64,000 nucleotides of DNA from Cytidiella melzeri. Lineage: Eukaryota; Basidiomycota; Agaricomycetes; Polyporales; Irpicaceae. The stretch lies in contig JABYQR010000046.1 in NCBI GenBank assembly GCA_022592445.1, positions 124,001 to 188,000 on the forward strand. The letters run 5' to 3'. The notes under the pieces are model-generated. The model was given only the letters and a program-made list of their open reading frames with translations. It ran no database searches and had not been told where the DNA came from. This document shows positions 20,589 through 32,131 of this stretch, one piece after another (position 1 is the stretch's first letter; every line of letters starts with the position of its first letter). The position numbers were made by a program, and so were the translations under genes.

Positions 20589-21926
20589 ATGGCCACTCAA
20601 TCTAACGCCGGATCCAGCGCTGCCCCCGCTGCTAATGCCAATCTCACCCACTCTGTTCCTTTTGGCAAAATTACGCAGATTGTCTACAACCCTTCAGTTG
20701 AGAACTTTGAGCAGCATATCTTCCATAACCTCAACATGGCCCAAAGGGCCTTTACTCGCACAGTTGAGGGAGAAGCAACGACTACCATCGTTCACAACAT
20801 GATGAATCAGATGGTTCTTATCTGGAACAACCAGCTGTCACTCCTGGAGGATAACCTCCAGGAATATGTGGATAAGGTCGCTCAAGACCTGTATTTGCAG
20901 TCTGCTGCTGACACCCAAGTCCAGCGGATGGACACTGACCTGGATATGGTCAAAACGACGATCACAAATGTGGTCAACCAGATTAATCAGCTTCCCTTGT
21001 CTCAAGGACAAGGAGGATCTTCGCGCCAGCCTAAGATTGGCGAACCTCCGGAATTCAACGGCACCGATGGCAAGGTCAAGTTGAACGAGTGGTTGAACAA
21101 GATCTCTCTGTGGCTTGTCCACGAGAACGTTGCTACTGACAGGCAACGTATTGCCGTCGCGATGAACCGGCTCTCAGGCGCGGCGGCTCAATATATGGAG
21201 CCGTGGATCAAGAAGCTCACGAAGGGTCAGACAATCGGAACGTGGGAAGAGTTCGAAAATGAGCTCAAGGTACAATACGGTCAACGGGACGACAAGGAGG
21301 GCGCTCGAAAGGAGCTTAACGCCTTGTTCAACAATACGGATTTGGCGCACAAGAACTTTGTCAAGTACGCGGAACGCTTCCGTACGCTTGGCAGGCTTTC
21401 TGGATACGAGGACGACTTGCTTATCCATAAGCTCAAGCACGTCATTGAGAAGGACATGAGGCTCGTCATGATTGGGAAAGATGAAAATCAAATCCCTACC
21501 ACATGGCCTCAATTCCTCGACCTCTTGCTCGACATGCACAAGAAGATCTATCCGGAGAAAGCACAGGGCCAGATCTTCGCAAAGGAGAAGGATACGTCCA
21601 CTCCTATGGAGGTGGATGCTGCGGACAAAAAGAAGAAGAAGAACGAGAAGTGGAACAAGGGCAAAGGCAAAGAGGTGAACTCGACTGAAAAGTCGGAGAA
21701 GTTCTGCCACATCCATAAGTCGAAAGGACATAATACGGATGAGTGCAACCTCAACGGCCTGAAGAAGAAGCCCGATGAGAAGAAGAAGGAAGTAAAGAAG
21801 GATGGAAAGTCTTCGGCGCCGAAGAAGATTTGGGCAGCAGATGCCGAGGACTCTGGATCGGACAGCGAGGCCGAGCCCCTAAGGCTTCGTCATCAAAAAC
21901 AAAAAATGTTAATACCGCGCGCCTAG
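20589..21926 (+). CDS. Gag protein of the Gypsy element (3' end frameshifted)
   Basis: ATG at 20589 (MATQSNAGSS). A coiled helical N-terminus is followed by a retrotransposon gag domain (PKIGEPPEFNGTDGKVKLNE, WEEFENELKVQYGQ, KNFVKYAERFRTLGRLSGY), a Lys-rich stretch and a variant zinc knuckle C-H..H..C (FCHIHKSKGHNTDECNL). The frame ends at 21926, but protein-like sequence continues in another frame from about 21880, so one frameshift separates gag from what follows. Confidence 0.85.
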   Translation: MATQSNAGSSAAPAANANLTHSVPFGKITQIVYNPSVENFEQHIFHNLNMAQRAFTRTVEGEATTTIVHNMMNQMVLIWNNQLSLLEDNLQEYVDKVAQDLYLQSAADTQVQRMDTDLDMVKTTITNVVNQINQLPLSQGQGGSSRQPKIGEPPEFNGTDGKVKLNEWLNKISLWLVHENVATDRQRIAVAMNRLSGAAAQYMEPWIKKLTKGQTIGTWEEFENELKVQYGQRDDKEGARKELNALFNNTDLAHKNFVKYAERFRTLGRLSGYEDDLLIHKLKHVIEKDMRLVMIGKDENQIPTTWPQFLDLLLDMHKKIYPEKAQGQIFAKEKDTSTPMEVDAADKKKKKNEKWNKGKGKEVNSTEKSEKFCHIHKSKGHNTDECNLNGLKKKPDEKKKEVKKDGKSSAPKKIWAADAEDSGSDSEAEPLRLRHQKQKMLIPRA

Positions 21927-24900
21927 AGTTGGCGGCTCATATTGAGGAGATTCCAACGGAAGATGATGAACCTTCGACTCCTCACCCGTCCCCTGACAAG
22001 GGTAAAGGGAGAAAGCCGACCAAGGGCAAGGATTTTTTCCGAAGTGTCATGTGACTCCCTGCGAACATGAACGCTTAGGCCCTGATACCCTCGATCTTTG
22101 TACCGTAGATACTGTCAAAAATGTAGCGCGTTCAAAGAATTCATTTTTTCTACCGGTTACAATTTGGGTATATGGAAAGAAAGTGCAGGTCGAAGCTCTG
22201 GTAGATTCAGGAGCCACAACCACGTTCATCAGTAAGTCAGTGGTTGAAAGTAACAATCTGGTAACAAATCAACTGGCATCACCGTTTAACGTCATCAACG
22301 TCGACGGTACTCCCAATAAAGATGGTCAAATCACTCACTCATACGTGCATACCTAGAAATAGGTTCGCACGAGCAAGACAACACATGCTCGTCACTGACC
22401 TCGGTAGTAAACAAATGATTATCGGGATGACCTTCTTGCCGCCACAATCCGGAGATAGATTGGGCAAATGGCGAGTGGAGATTTACCAGATGTCCTGAAC
22501 TCTGTGCCCCAAGAGCTCGTAAAAACATCACTGTAACTCAAAAGAGATCGATGAACTTGAGTTGCCTAAGGGACGTTCGGTGTCAGACAACCTGGACAAA
22601 TAGGAAATGTCAACCCGGACAACCCTCACATCCACTGGATCGACTTAGACGTCCAGAAGACCAAGAAATAGCGAAATAATCGCTGAACTTTCTGGAAAGG
22701 AAGATGAGGGCTTTGAAGACGGCTTTGACGAACAGGAATCTGTCAATTGGAAGCCATTAGTACCAAAATATCTATGGGAATTTGGTGACGTCTTTTCAAA
22801 GAAAAAATCAGAGCGCATGCCGTTACGCAAACCGTACGATCACGCGATCGAATTTGAGGAAGGTGCCTCCCTTCCCAAAGCGGCTAAACTATACCCGCTG
22901 TCTCCAATGGAAAAGAATTCTCTAGATCAATGGATCGAAGAGGAACTCCGAAAAGGTTACATCCGCAAATCGAAAAGTCCGATTGCAGCACCTGTGTTCT
23001 TCGTCAAGAAGAAAGATGGCTCGTTGCGCCTTGTGCAAGACTACCAAAACTGAACGACATCACGGTGAAAAACCGGTACCCCATACCTCGCATCAACGAT
23101 TTAATCAATTCGTTAAGCAAGGCTAAGGTCTTCTCAAAGATTGATCTTAGATGGGGATACAATAACGTTCGCATCCAAAGGGTGACGAATGGAAGACGGC
23201 GTTCATCACACACCGTGGCCTTTTCGAAGCCAAGGTGATGTATTTCGGTTTCAGCAATGCACCTGCAACGTTCCAAGCCATGATGAATGAAATTCTGAGT
23301 GATTTGATCTTAGAAGGACATGTCATGGTGTATCTCGACGACATCCTCATCTTCACTGAAGACAAGAAGGAAAACCGTCGTATCACACAGGAAGTGCTCA
23401 AGCGTCTACGCGAGAACGATCTATTTGCCAAACCGGAAAAATGCTTTTTTGAAAAAGATCGCATTGAGTACCTAGGCATGATCATTTCTCACGGACACAT
23501 TGAGATGGATCCAGCCAAACTCACCGGAGTTACTGAGTGGCCGCGACCTGAAAAGGTTAAGCAAGTCCAAGCCTTCTTAGGCTTCGCCAACTTCTATCGG
23601 CGTTTCATTAAGGACTTTGCTAAACATGCAAAACCGCTCACTATTCTTACAAAAAGGACCAACCTGGATCTGGAAAGATGCTCAGGAACAGGCCTTCCAA
23701 AGTCTGAAACAGGCTTTTACGTCAGCACCCATTCTGAGGATACCAGATGACGAAAACCCTTTCCGTCTGGAAACAGACGCTAGCGACTTTGCTACAGGAG
23801 CGGTATTATCACAACTGGACCCAGCTGACAAGCTGTGGCATCCAGTAGCCTTCTACTCTAAATCACTCAACGTCCATGAACGTAATTATGAGATATACGA
23901 TAAAGAGTTGTTGGCTATTATCCGCGCCCTGGAAGAGTATCGTCAACATCTGGAGGGACATCCGATTACCGTAGAAATATGGTCGGATCACCAAAACCTG
24001 ACATATTTCAGGAATGCCCAGAAGCTGACTTGGAGACAAGCGCGATGGGCGTTATACCTCACGCATTTTGTGCTCCGGCACAAACCCGGAAAGACCATGC
24101 TTACCGCAGATCCTCTGTCCAGGAGGCCAGATCATGAAGAGGGGGTAAATTCCGATAACGAGGACAAAATTCTCCTTAAACCCGAGTTTTTTGCCATCTC
24201 TGCTATCGAAAACTCTCATGACTCGCCTATCAACGACGATGAAATCCTAAGACGGGTCAAGGAAGCACTCATGAACGACGAAGTTACCAAGGACTATCAG
24301 CAGTTACTTAACTCTGGTCCTAGGGAGTTCAAGAAATCACTAGAGGAATGGAATTTTGAGAACGGATTACTCCTATACCGTGGAAAAGTCTACATCCCCA
24401 AAGATCAGAAATTAGATCTGAGACGCCAAATCATCCAGATGCATCACAATCTACCTTCTGCCGGACATCCTGGCAGATGGAAAACGTACGAACTGATCTC
24501 GAGAAACTACTGGTGGCCAGGTTTAACCACTGATGTCAAGAAATACGTGACAGGCTGTGACACATGTCAGCGGATGAAGACTCGTCCGCAACAGCCTTAT
24601 GGACCACTCATCCCTAATCCGGTTCCGGCCGAACCATGGGATATCATGACTGTCGACTTGATTACTCAGTTACCGGAGTCTGATGGCTTCAATGCTATCT
24701 GCGTAGTCGTAGACCGCCTTACTAAAAGGGCGCACTTCTTCCCTATTGTAAACGAGTTCTCGGCAAAAGATCTTGCAGCTCTACTCTATGAGAGAGTCTG
24801 GACCCTTCACGGGTTACCTTTGCAAATCATTTCCGACCGAGGTCCACAATTCGCAGCAGATTTATTCCAGGAATGGTGTAAAATGCTAGGGATAGAATCT

Positions 24901-25717
24901 ACGATGACCACCGCATATCATCCGCAGACTGATGGTCAAACTGAACGAGTTAATCAAACGCTCGAACAGTACCTGCGTTGTTACGTGATCAACTACATGA
25001 CGACTGGGCTAGATGCTCAGCTCGGCTGAGTTCGCATACAACAATGCAGCGCACGAGGGAACTAAGCACTCGCCTTTCTACCTCGAATACGGCAGACACC
25101 CTAGAGCTGGTCCAACGCTCACTAAGGACCTGAAAAGGTCTGACATGAATGACATCATGTGGAACCGCTTGCAAGCTCAAGAGCATGCTAAAGCGGCGTT
25201 ACAACTTGCGGCTGAACGCATGAAATGGTACTATGACAAGCACGTCCAGAAGGTCCCCTTCAACGAAGGCGATCAGGTCATGCTAGATCTGAGAGACTAC
25301 CAAAAATCTGGACATAAGCTGTCAGCCAAGTACTATGGCCCATTCAAGATTGCTGAAAAGCTTTCGCCGGTCACATTCAGACTGGAATGGCCCAAACGTT
25401 CACCAAGGATACATCCTGTATTCCATGCAAGCAAGTTGGTACCGTATAACGAACCTGAATTCGAAGGCCAAAAGCTGGAGATGCCTCCGCCAGATATCAT
25501 CGACGGAGAAGAAGAATACGAAGTCGAGAAGATTCTCAAGTCAAGACGTACAGGTCGTGCCAAAAAGCTTCAGTATTACATACGCTGGAAAGGCTACGGA
25601 CCAAACGACGACACGTGGGAACCTGTAGAAAACATCACGCACACTCAAGAAGCGATCAAGAAATTCTACGACGATCATCCCCGAGCTATTCGCTCAGCTA
25701 CAATCTACTGTGTATAA
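21927..25717 (+). pseudogene. Broken pol of the Gypsy element (protease, RT, RNase H, integrase, chromodomain)
   Basis: Segments in several frames show, in order: aspartic protease VDSGATTTFIS (about 22200), a damaged stretch 22357-22816, RT N-part ending near 23053, RT core with YLDDILIF (about 23330), RNase H with LETDASDFATGAVLS (about 23770), the integrase zinc HHCC region (HHNLPSAGH..CDTCQRMK, 24440-24580), the integrase core with TVDLITQLP, SDRGPQFAADLF and HPQTDGQTERVNQ, and a chromodomain (EEEYEVEKIL, YYIRWKGYGPNDDTWEP), ending TAA at 25717. Frame changes occur near 23050, 23230, 23660 and 25020, besides the damaged stretch. All catalytic motifs are visible, but no continuous polyprotein exists. 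Confidence 0.9.
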
Positions 25718-25940
25718 GTTACGAACAACACACCAAGGATCATCCACGATCCAATGACGCAACCGAGGAGGGTACGGACTAGACTACCATCAGCCAATGA
25801 GGTGATAACCCCGTCAGGGACGTCGGTAGAAGCCGCTAGAGTCACTCGGAACTGCTTAGGCACCCTCTTGACAATGGTGAAAAGTGGACTCAATGACCAA
25901 GGTGTTCGTTCAAAACTCTTTGCACGGAGTTCAAAGCAAG

Positions 25941-25952
25941 AAGGGGGGGTAA
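25941..25952 (+). promoter_or_regulatory. Polypurine tract of the Gypsy element
   Basis: AAGGGGGGGTAA directly precedes the 3' LTR start TGTCACAG, the expected plus-strand primer position. Confidence 0.8.
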
Positions 25953-26675
25953 TGTCACAGATTTTCAATGTTTCTACAAGACTTGCCTTACCAGGCAACG
26001 GTATTATTGGGAATATTAAGCGCTTGTCAAGCGCTTATCCAGCGCTTATCCGGCGTCTATTTAGGCGCTTATCCAGCGCTTATCTGGCGCTTATCAGGCG
26101 CCTATTCCGGCGCTTATTCTCAGTGCCTATCAATTGATGCGCTGATGGCCTCCTGTCTCTGATGCGCTGATGCGCTCCTTTCCTTATCTGTGTATCACAT
26201 GATAGAACTCTCTGGAACCTTGTGGAACTTGCTGGAACTATGATGTCATAGTATAGAACATTCCATTAGATGATGTCATAGTTCATAGAACCTTCTGGAA
26301 AAGTCTAGCCTTGTCTTAGAACAAGTTAGAACAAGTCTAGCCTTGGAGCTGGGTCATGGGGTCAGGTCATGGGGACAATTGCTATTGGTTGATTATTGAA
26401 GTGGCACCACTAGGGCATAGGACATGCTTAGTAAGGTAGATTACTTCGCTTACTCATGTAGGTATTAGGGGTCTTAAGGTAGTACCTGGGGTCCTCCCCT
26501 TCATGTATATATAGAGGCACTCCTGAGGGCATATTCCCTCAGTCTTATCCACTTTGTTGAACCAGGACTACTCAGTACCCACCAGTACTTCGCTCACCAC
26601 CACTCTTACTCTCTATCTCACCACATCCCCCTCAAGTTAACCAACTTATCTGGTGAGTGTAGCATTACTGTTACA
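25953..26675 (+). repeat. 3' LTR of the Gypsy element
   Basis: 723 bp, from TGTCACAG to CTGTTACA. Collinear with the 5' LTR without the MITE. It contains the same GCGCTTAT-type repeats (26020-26120), TATA box and putative RNA start. Confidence 0.93.
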
Positions 26676-27075
26676 ACAACGCTTTACTGCATGATTTTTC
26701 AATGGTTGAAATCCAGAACTCACAAACTGAATTGTTACATCATTTTCTGACTCATCCAATCTTAGATCTGGTCGTGTGATAGTTCACGCTTTTTTCAGCC
26801 GTTTTTGATGCTGGAAAATCCGGTATTTGACGTAGTGCTTCTTTGTCTTTTTTCTTGCCGCCTCCTGCCTTTTTAAGAAGGTGAACCAGGGCGTCTGGGA
26901 ACGAGACTAGACCCCGCCTACCTAGTTGGACTCTCACGATAGGGTTCCAAATTGGGATGTCGTGAGAGGCTGGCCACGCGAGACTAGAGACTCGCGATCA
27001 GTGACTCCGTGGGATCATTATTCAAGTCACACTGGCAACCTCAAGCTCATACTGACCACCACCAACACCCATAGC

Positions 27076-28243
27076 ATGGCCCAACCAAACGACATCACAC
27101 TCACGCTCGACGTCCTTGCGTCTTTGCTCCCTACGCACCTTCGCACACCGCGCGTCGGGATCGTGTGCGGATCTGGGCTGAGCAAACTCGCAGATAGCTT
27201 GCGGGACGTGCACGAGGTGCCGTATTCTGCTTTACACGGGTTCGGGAAGAGTACGGTGGAGGGACATAAGAGTGTGTTGGCGTTTGGGGTGATGGGGGAG
27301 GAAGGGGTGCCTGTGGTTGCTATGCTTGGACGGGTGCGTTGTACACGATAGTGTGCGGTGAGAGGACATTGTTGACGAAGGTTGGTAGTTTCACCCGTAT
27401 GAAGGACATCCGATGGCGACGGTGGTGTATCCGATTCGGGTTCTTGCGAGGTTGGGTGTGCGGAACCTCATCAGTGCGTGCGCTCCGTTGTATTGTGTTT
27501 AAAGAAAGGAAAAACTAACCATAGGATGGGATTAGTTACGAACGCGTCGGGAGGGCTAAATCCAGAGTTCTCTGCTGGGACCAGTACGTCCCCAGTTGCA
27601 TATCATCGTTCATGACGAAGCGTACCACGCTGATAAACACTCCCAAAAGTCGTCGTGGTTGAAGACCACTTCGCGCTCCCCAATCTCACCGGCACCCTCA
27701 ACCCCCTCTTCGGTCCCCTCTACTCCCCATCCTCCCCGCGCTTCGTTCCCCTCTCTGACGCATACTCCCCCGCCCTCCGTCGTCTCGCCTTCCTCGCCGC
27801 GCACTCGTTGTCTTTCCCGGACTCGGCACTCCAAGAGGGTGTGTACGCGTGGGTGTCGGGGCCGACGTACGAGACGCCAGCAGAGGGAAGGTTTTTGAGG
27901 GCGGCGGGGGCGGACGTGGTAGGGATGAGTACGGTGCCGGAGGTGGTGGCGGCAAGGGAGGCTGGGGTGGAGGTGGTTGTGCTGAGTCTTGTGACGAATG
28001 CAGTGGAGATGGGGTCGAAGAGGAGGAGTGTGAAGGAGGAGGTTAGGGCAGAAGTGAGTGGTCTTATTTCTTTTGTAGGCTTGAGGGTTCTGATGAATGC
28101 GTTGTTAGCTGGAGGGAAAGGAGGTGTGTGTCCCTCAGGCAAAAGTTGTGACCCACGAGGAGGTGCTGGCGATGGGGAAGCAAAAGGCGGAGGATATGAG
28201 GAGGCTGGTGGAACGTATGGTAGCGCTGCTACACAAGCAGTAG
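27076..28243 (+). CDS. Purine nucleoside phosphorylase (inosine/guanosine type)
   Basis: It cleaves inosine or guanosine with phosphate to base plus ribose-1-phosphate in cytosolic purine salvage. Family blocks: [15 protein letters not shown] (phosphate loop, about residue 30), VPVVAMLGR then [73 protein letters not shown] and C-terminal [16 protein letters not shown]. The ATG at 27076 is preceded by ATAGC. Introns at about 27334-27388, 27471-27532, a third before the VVVEDH block, and 28051-28138 rejoin in frame, with stop TAG at 28241-28243. GC-rich, well-formed third positions and no lesion mark a live host gene. It starts 166 bp after the right end of foldback element D. Confidence 0.9.
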
Positions 28244-28847
28244 CGTATGTTGTCTCATCAATATTGCCAATGTCACTGGTATGTCTCACTCTCACGAGCA
28301 GCATGTTTAAGGAATAGGTGAAATCCGCAGCTTCTGTGTCTAGGGCTATAGATCTGTGTTGCACTGCGTTGATCATCATGTGCTATGGGTACTGCAACAG
28401 CACAATACGGATAGCGCTGTGTACGCAGTCAGCACCGTGTGAAGTATTCATAGTCGCGGTGTTGCAAATCGTGTGTCTTAAATCCCAAGTCTATCGACGG
28501 AACTGGAAGTAACATGACGATGTTCCAGACGTTAGCACAGGGAGGCAGTTGACACCTCTTGAGGGGCCTATGAGTCACAAGAATATTCGACATATGCATT
28601 GCAGAACTGTACGTAGTTTTTCTAGGGTTTTATGGAGGATAAGAGAAGTAGAAACGATATGTGGGGCTTTTCTGGGATATATGAGGGCAAGATACAAAAC
28701 TAATTCGAGCAAAATCATCACCGCAGACTAGCTCAACTTTAGCGATGCTCACAACAGAACGTGGCACACAATGAGAAGGGATCGATCTCAGGGCGCAAGT
28801 CAGAATGGGAGACTCAAGGACACCGCACTCTCGGCAAAAGACCATCT
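28244..28847. other. Convergent intergenic region
   Basis: Lies between the 3' ends of the phosphorylase (+) and the beta-trefoil gene (-). No gene recognised. It should hold both poly(A) regions. Confidence 0.5.
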
Positions 28848-29559
28848 CTAAGCACTATTGAGAGTCCATTTCCACGACGAGCCCGTACTAGGCTTCTGCA
28901 AGGTGACCTGCCAGGGAAAAGTCCATAAACATGCTCCATGTGCGCAGCCAGCGAGGGTATACATACGCAATTGAAGCAGGTGCCGTCAGTGAGAGCCCAG
29001 TAGATATCCTCATCCTCGACGCAGATACTATGCGAGGTATATCGTCAGCAACGCCTCTAATTCCAATCTTGAGCTTGCTTGAGCGATACTTACGAATAAG
29101 AGCCATCGCCTTGTTCCTCGATTTCCCAACCCTTATAGAAATGCGGCGTCTCCATGATTCGAGATCCTACGAGGTTGCCCTCAGGGTAGGCATAATTATT
29201 AGTGCTCAGGTTGCGGATGGTCTGTTTGGACGAGTTCCACTCCCACTAGAGTCAAGGAAAAACGCTGAGCCCCAGAGAAAAAGTAGATTTCGACGAGAAG
29301 CACTCACGACTTGCGATTTGTCGCCAGCATCGTCGGCTGCGAAGATGGGATAATTACCGGTTCCAGGAGGTGGACTGACGTCGGTAAGAACTCTGCGCGT
29401 GTATTGCGCGTTCTTGATTCGCAAGGTGTAGATGTGTCCGGAGGCTACAAGGAGTTTCTTGGGCTTGGCCTTCATGAATCCCTCGTTGGCTTCGTCGTTG
29501 CGAGGTTGTTGCATAGGGAAACCATTGGGAGGTTGTGTCAAGGTGGAAGTTGGTTCCAT
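28848..29559 (-). CDS. Single-domain beta-trefoil protein (lectin- or protease-inhibitor-like)
   Basis: Four exons on the minus strand (29559-29308, 29245-29094, 29027-28967, 28907-28848) join to 525 nt, 174 residues, with standard GT-AG junctions. After a 40-residue leader without a signal peptide, three similar lobes follow: YTLRIKNAQYTRRV..VWEW, TIRNLSTNNYAYPEG..GWEIEEQGDGSYSI, and EDEDIYWALTDGT..VTLQKPS..WKWTL. The recurring W-x-I..DGxY-x-I and W..L..W pattern also occurs in the two-domain gene at 53399-63663, and suggests the beta-trefoil superfamily that includes ricin-B-type lectins and fungal I66 inhibitors such as cospin. It probably acts in the cytoplasm, as many fungal trefoil defence proteins do. 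Ligand or protease target is unknown. Confidence 0.62.
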
Positions 29560-29643
29560 GGTGTATTGGAAAAAGGTATGTGTGCAGCGGAGAGATCAGT
29601 GGTGTGTTGGAGCCGATACTGTTCAGCGAGCTGACCTGATCTG

Positions 29644-29652
29644 TATTTATAT
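29644..29652 (-). promoter_or_regulatory. TATA box of the beta-trefoil gene
   Basis: ATATAAATA on the minus strand, about 85 bp upstream of the ATG at 29559. Confidence 0.5.
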
Positions 29653-30927
29653 GCTCGGGAGCGTTCAAGTTATGTCAATGCAGATAATGCACATGAGAAG
29701 ATGCTCATCGCATGAAAGTACACCCTACGGTTTGGTTACATTGACGTGTGAGCTCGGATGGCGCATGACACCTTGGTATTGGCTGAGATGCACAAGGAAT
29801 GGTCAGCATTCTCAACTTGAATGAGTATGAATGGCGAAGATGTCAAGAACGAAGTACTCATCCATGCGTAGACGTGATACCAGGATGTCACTGGCGGTGC
29901 GTCTGTCTATACAGATGGAAAAGGTCACCGTCCAGTGAATTCCGCCGTGGCCAACATGTTACTGCAAAAGGCCACGGAACTTGTTCCAGGCGAGCTGAAG
30001 AATGGAGAAAGTTGGAAGGTAGTGTCAGAACATAGATATCGCTGACAGATTTTCCCGACACATAGGCTTTTCGGAGAGAGTGTCCAATCGTCTGTATTCA
30101 AGCCCTCGGAGCGCATGTTATGTCTGCCGTGTGGTTCATTTCCACTGAAATGGAAGCAGCGACAGCGTGCAGTGAGTCTCCGAACTACACCTCGTCGGAT
30201 GACACTATCACTGTCACTCGCCATCTCAATAGCACGCGTTGCAGAGATGCAAATTACATGAACTCACCAGGGAAACAAAGCGCAGTTATCTTTCCTGACA
30301 TGTATGTTCAAGACGGCCGTCCAAGGCGATGCTGGCTCTAGAGTGAGACATACGGGAGCAATTCGCATGCGATGTACATGAAGGTTCATTTCCAGATGCG
30401 GCGAAAAGGAGCCAAATTCAAGTCCGGATTGATGTCCGAACAGGCGGAGTCGACGCGGAGTCCAAAGTGGTACTCCCGCTTCCTCGCCCATCGTTCGTTC
30501 AACGATATCCTGGTTTCAGGTGGGAAGAGGAAAGGTGCGCGACAAAGATTCCTTTGGACCTCTCAGAACATGACTTATTATGCTTATCGCTAGGGGAGTA
30601 CTTGCTCTAGGGAGGGCGTATTCGGGCGAGGTCTTTGGCCCCGCTTCTCGCCCAATCTTCCGCGCGTGAGAACGCGTTGTCTCGATGTAGATGTGCGGCA
30701 ACTTGGTGGGCAGTCGGCGTGAGTGCTACGAGCGAAGGCGGCGGGATGTCCTCCCGCCGCCTTCTACTTTTGGTCCGGCGCTCTCTGAGCACTGTACGTC
30801 ATTGACGCCGCAGCCCGAGTCCCCCGAGCGCGATCCGTTGCAGCTGCCATCCGATTATGGCAAGTGACCTGGTTTGGAGCCTGTCAATCGGACCAACATG
30901 ACGGTCTTCTCGGTCTCACTGGCCACC
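29653..30927. other. Gene-poor region with one possible exon pair
   Basis: A plus-strand frame at about 29917-30018 (AVANMLLQKATELVPGE..ESWK) ends at GTAGTG, and an acceptor ACACATAG near 30065 could join it to AFRRECPIVCIQALGAHV. It reads protein-like, but no start, stop or family could be assigned. Otherwise no gene is seen. Confidence 0.25.
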
Positions 30928-30935
30928 TATATAAG
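30928..30935 (+). promoter_or_regulatory. TATA box of the Rds1-like gene
   Basis: TATATAAG lies 87 bp before the ATG at 31022, in a pyrimidine-rich leader. The strong box suggests a highly or conditionally expressed gene. Confidence 0.65.
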
Positions 30936-31021
30936 CAGAGCTCAGTGCCCCAACGTCTTCCTCAGGCTCGCAAAGTTCCCCTCTGTTCTCAACTATTTTT
31001 CGCTCGTTCAACCCTTCAAAG

Positions 31022-32131
31022 ATGTTCGCCTTCAACGCTCTCCTCCTCGCTATCAACGCCGGCGCCGCCTTGTGCGCACCTGCCTCGCGTCTCGTCAATC
31101 GCCGGGCCATCGACGGTTCGTTTGTGTCATCTGATAACACCCGCTCACCACTCACATGCCCCCCACAGACACCGTCGTGCTCAACTTTGCTCTCACCCTC
31201 GAGCATCTTGAGGCCGCATTCTACACCGAAGGCCTCTCTAAGCTCGACGCCGCCGCGTTCGCTGATGCCGGCTACCCGATTTGGGTTCGGGAAAGGTTTG
31301 AACAAATCCATCAGCACGAGCTCAGCCACGTTCAGCTCCTTTCGACTGCTCTTGGAAGTGCTGCCACCCAGGCTTGCAACTATTCTTTGTAAGCTATATC
31401 CTCCTCCTTTCTTCCTCTGTGCACTCATCATGCATTGCAGCCCTTTCACCGACCCAAAGTCATTCATCGCCCTCTCCATGGCGCTCGAAGGCACCGGTAC
31501 CTCTGCGTACACAGGCGCTGCCCAGCTCATCTCAAACAAGGATACCCTTACTACCGCCGCCGTAAGCACCCATTAAAAAGTGTCTTCCTGTATTCTCATC
31601 CGCCGTATTCTAGTCAATTCTCGCTGTTGAAGCACGCCACGACGGCTGGGTCTCTTCCGCTGTCTCAAAGGGCGCGGCTTGGAATGGCCCTTACGACACG
31701 GCCCTCTCTGTCAATGGCGTGTTCTCTATCGCGTGTATGTCCTTGAAGTTGCTGATTAGACGTCATACTGATAGTGTCTTTCAGCGCAATTCATTACTTC
31801 ATGCCCGTCTTCGAACCCTGCTCTCCCGGTTACCCCCCTCCCAGCGTTTAGCATCGCTACTACCTCTCCTACCGCCGAGCAAACAATATCGCTCAAATTT
31901 ACCGTCCCGTCTGCAGCCACCTCCGCAGGTCTGTATGTCGCGTGGTTCAACGGCTTGGATGTGCTGCACTCAGCCGTTGACACCGGCAAGATGACAACTG
32001 TGGTACCGAACGGTTTGTTGGGTACGACGTACGCTGGAGTTGTCTCGACCTCGGGTGGTGCGCCGTCAAACCAAACGTTGCTGACGGCTCTGTCGATTGT
32101 CAACTTCCCTCTATCTTCTACTTCTTCCTAG
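31022..32131 (+). CDS. Secreted ferritin-like domain protein (Rds1-like)
   Basis: A signal peptide ([20 protein letters not shown]) is followed by a ferritin-like fold: [17 protein letters not shown], then [19 protein letters not shown] with the HxxE-type metal or packing residues, [20 protein letters not shown] and [12 protein letters not shown]. The C-terminal part is a Ser/Thr/Ala-rich beta domain ([24 protein letters not shown]). Introns at about 31117-31168, 31391-31439, 31563-31614 and 31735-31785 keep the frame; stop TAG at 32129-32131. Relatives of fission yeast Rds1 are stress- or sexual-development-regulated secreted proteins; the biochemical role is not established. No defect seen. 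Confidence 0.82.

Larger units (their letters stand above)
17677..26675 (+). mobile_element. Ty3/Gypsy chromodomain LTR retrotransposon
   Basis: Starts TGTTACAG and ends CTGTTACA, flanked by the 5-bp duplication ACAAC (17672-17676, 26676-26680). The interrupted host arm rejoins correctly at that point when compared with its inverted partner. Order: 5' LTR, primer site, an extra ORF, gag, protease, RT, RNase H, integrase, chromodomain, polypurine tract, 3' LTR. The chromodomain and self-priming signature place it in the chromodomain (Tf1/sushi-like) group. The LTRs differ by roughly ten substitutions or small indels by eye, apart from the MITE in the 5' copy. Gag-pol is broken repeatedly, so the copy is not autonomous. 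Confidence 0.93.
16252..26909. mobile_element. Long-TIR foldback element D (MULE-like ends), split by a Gypsy insertion
   Basis: The left end TAGTCTTGGTCCCAGACGTC (16252 on) and the right end (reverse complement of 26885-26909, TAGTCTCGTTCCCAGACG) are inverted copies. The homology continues inward for hundreds of bases: 16330-16480 pairs with 26685-26850, and 16620-16960 pairs with 17260-17580, where the Gypsy insertion separates the outer and inner right arm. Without the Gypsy element the unit is about 1.65 kb with no gene. The central part (16935-17240) is a simple TAGTCC/GGACTA repeat. The ends match element C at 39349-40386, which has a 9-bp target duplication. I found no duplication flanking D itself. 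Confidence 0.7.

Noticed and set aside
27720..28379. 219-codon minus-strand frame across the purine nucleoside phosphorylase
   Set aside because: It is the antisense shadow of GC-rich phosphorylase exons, which carry clear family motifs on the plus strand.
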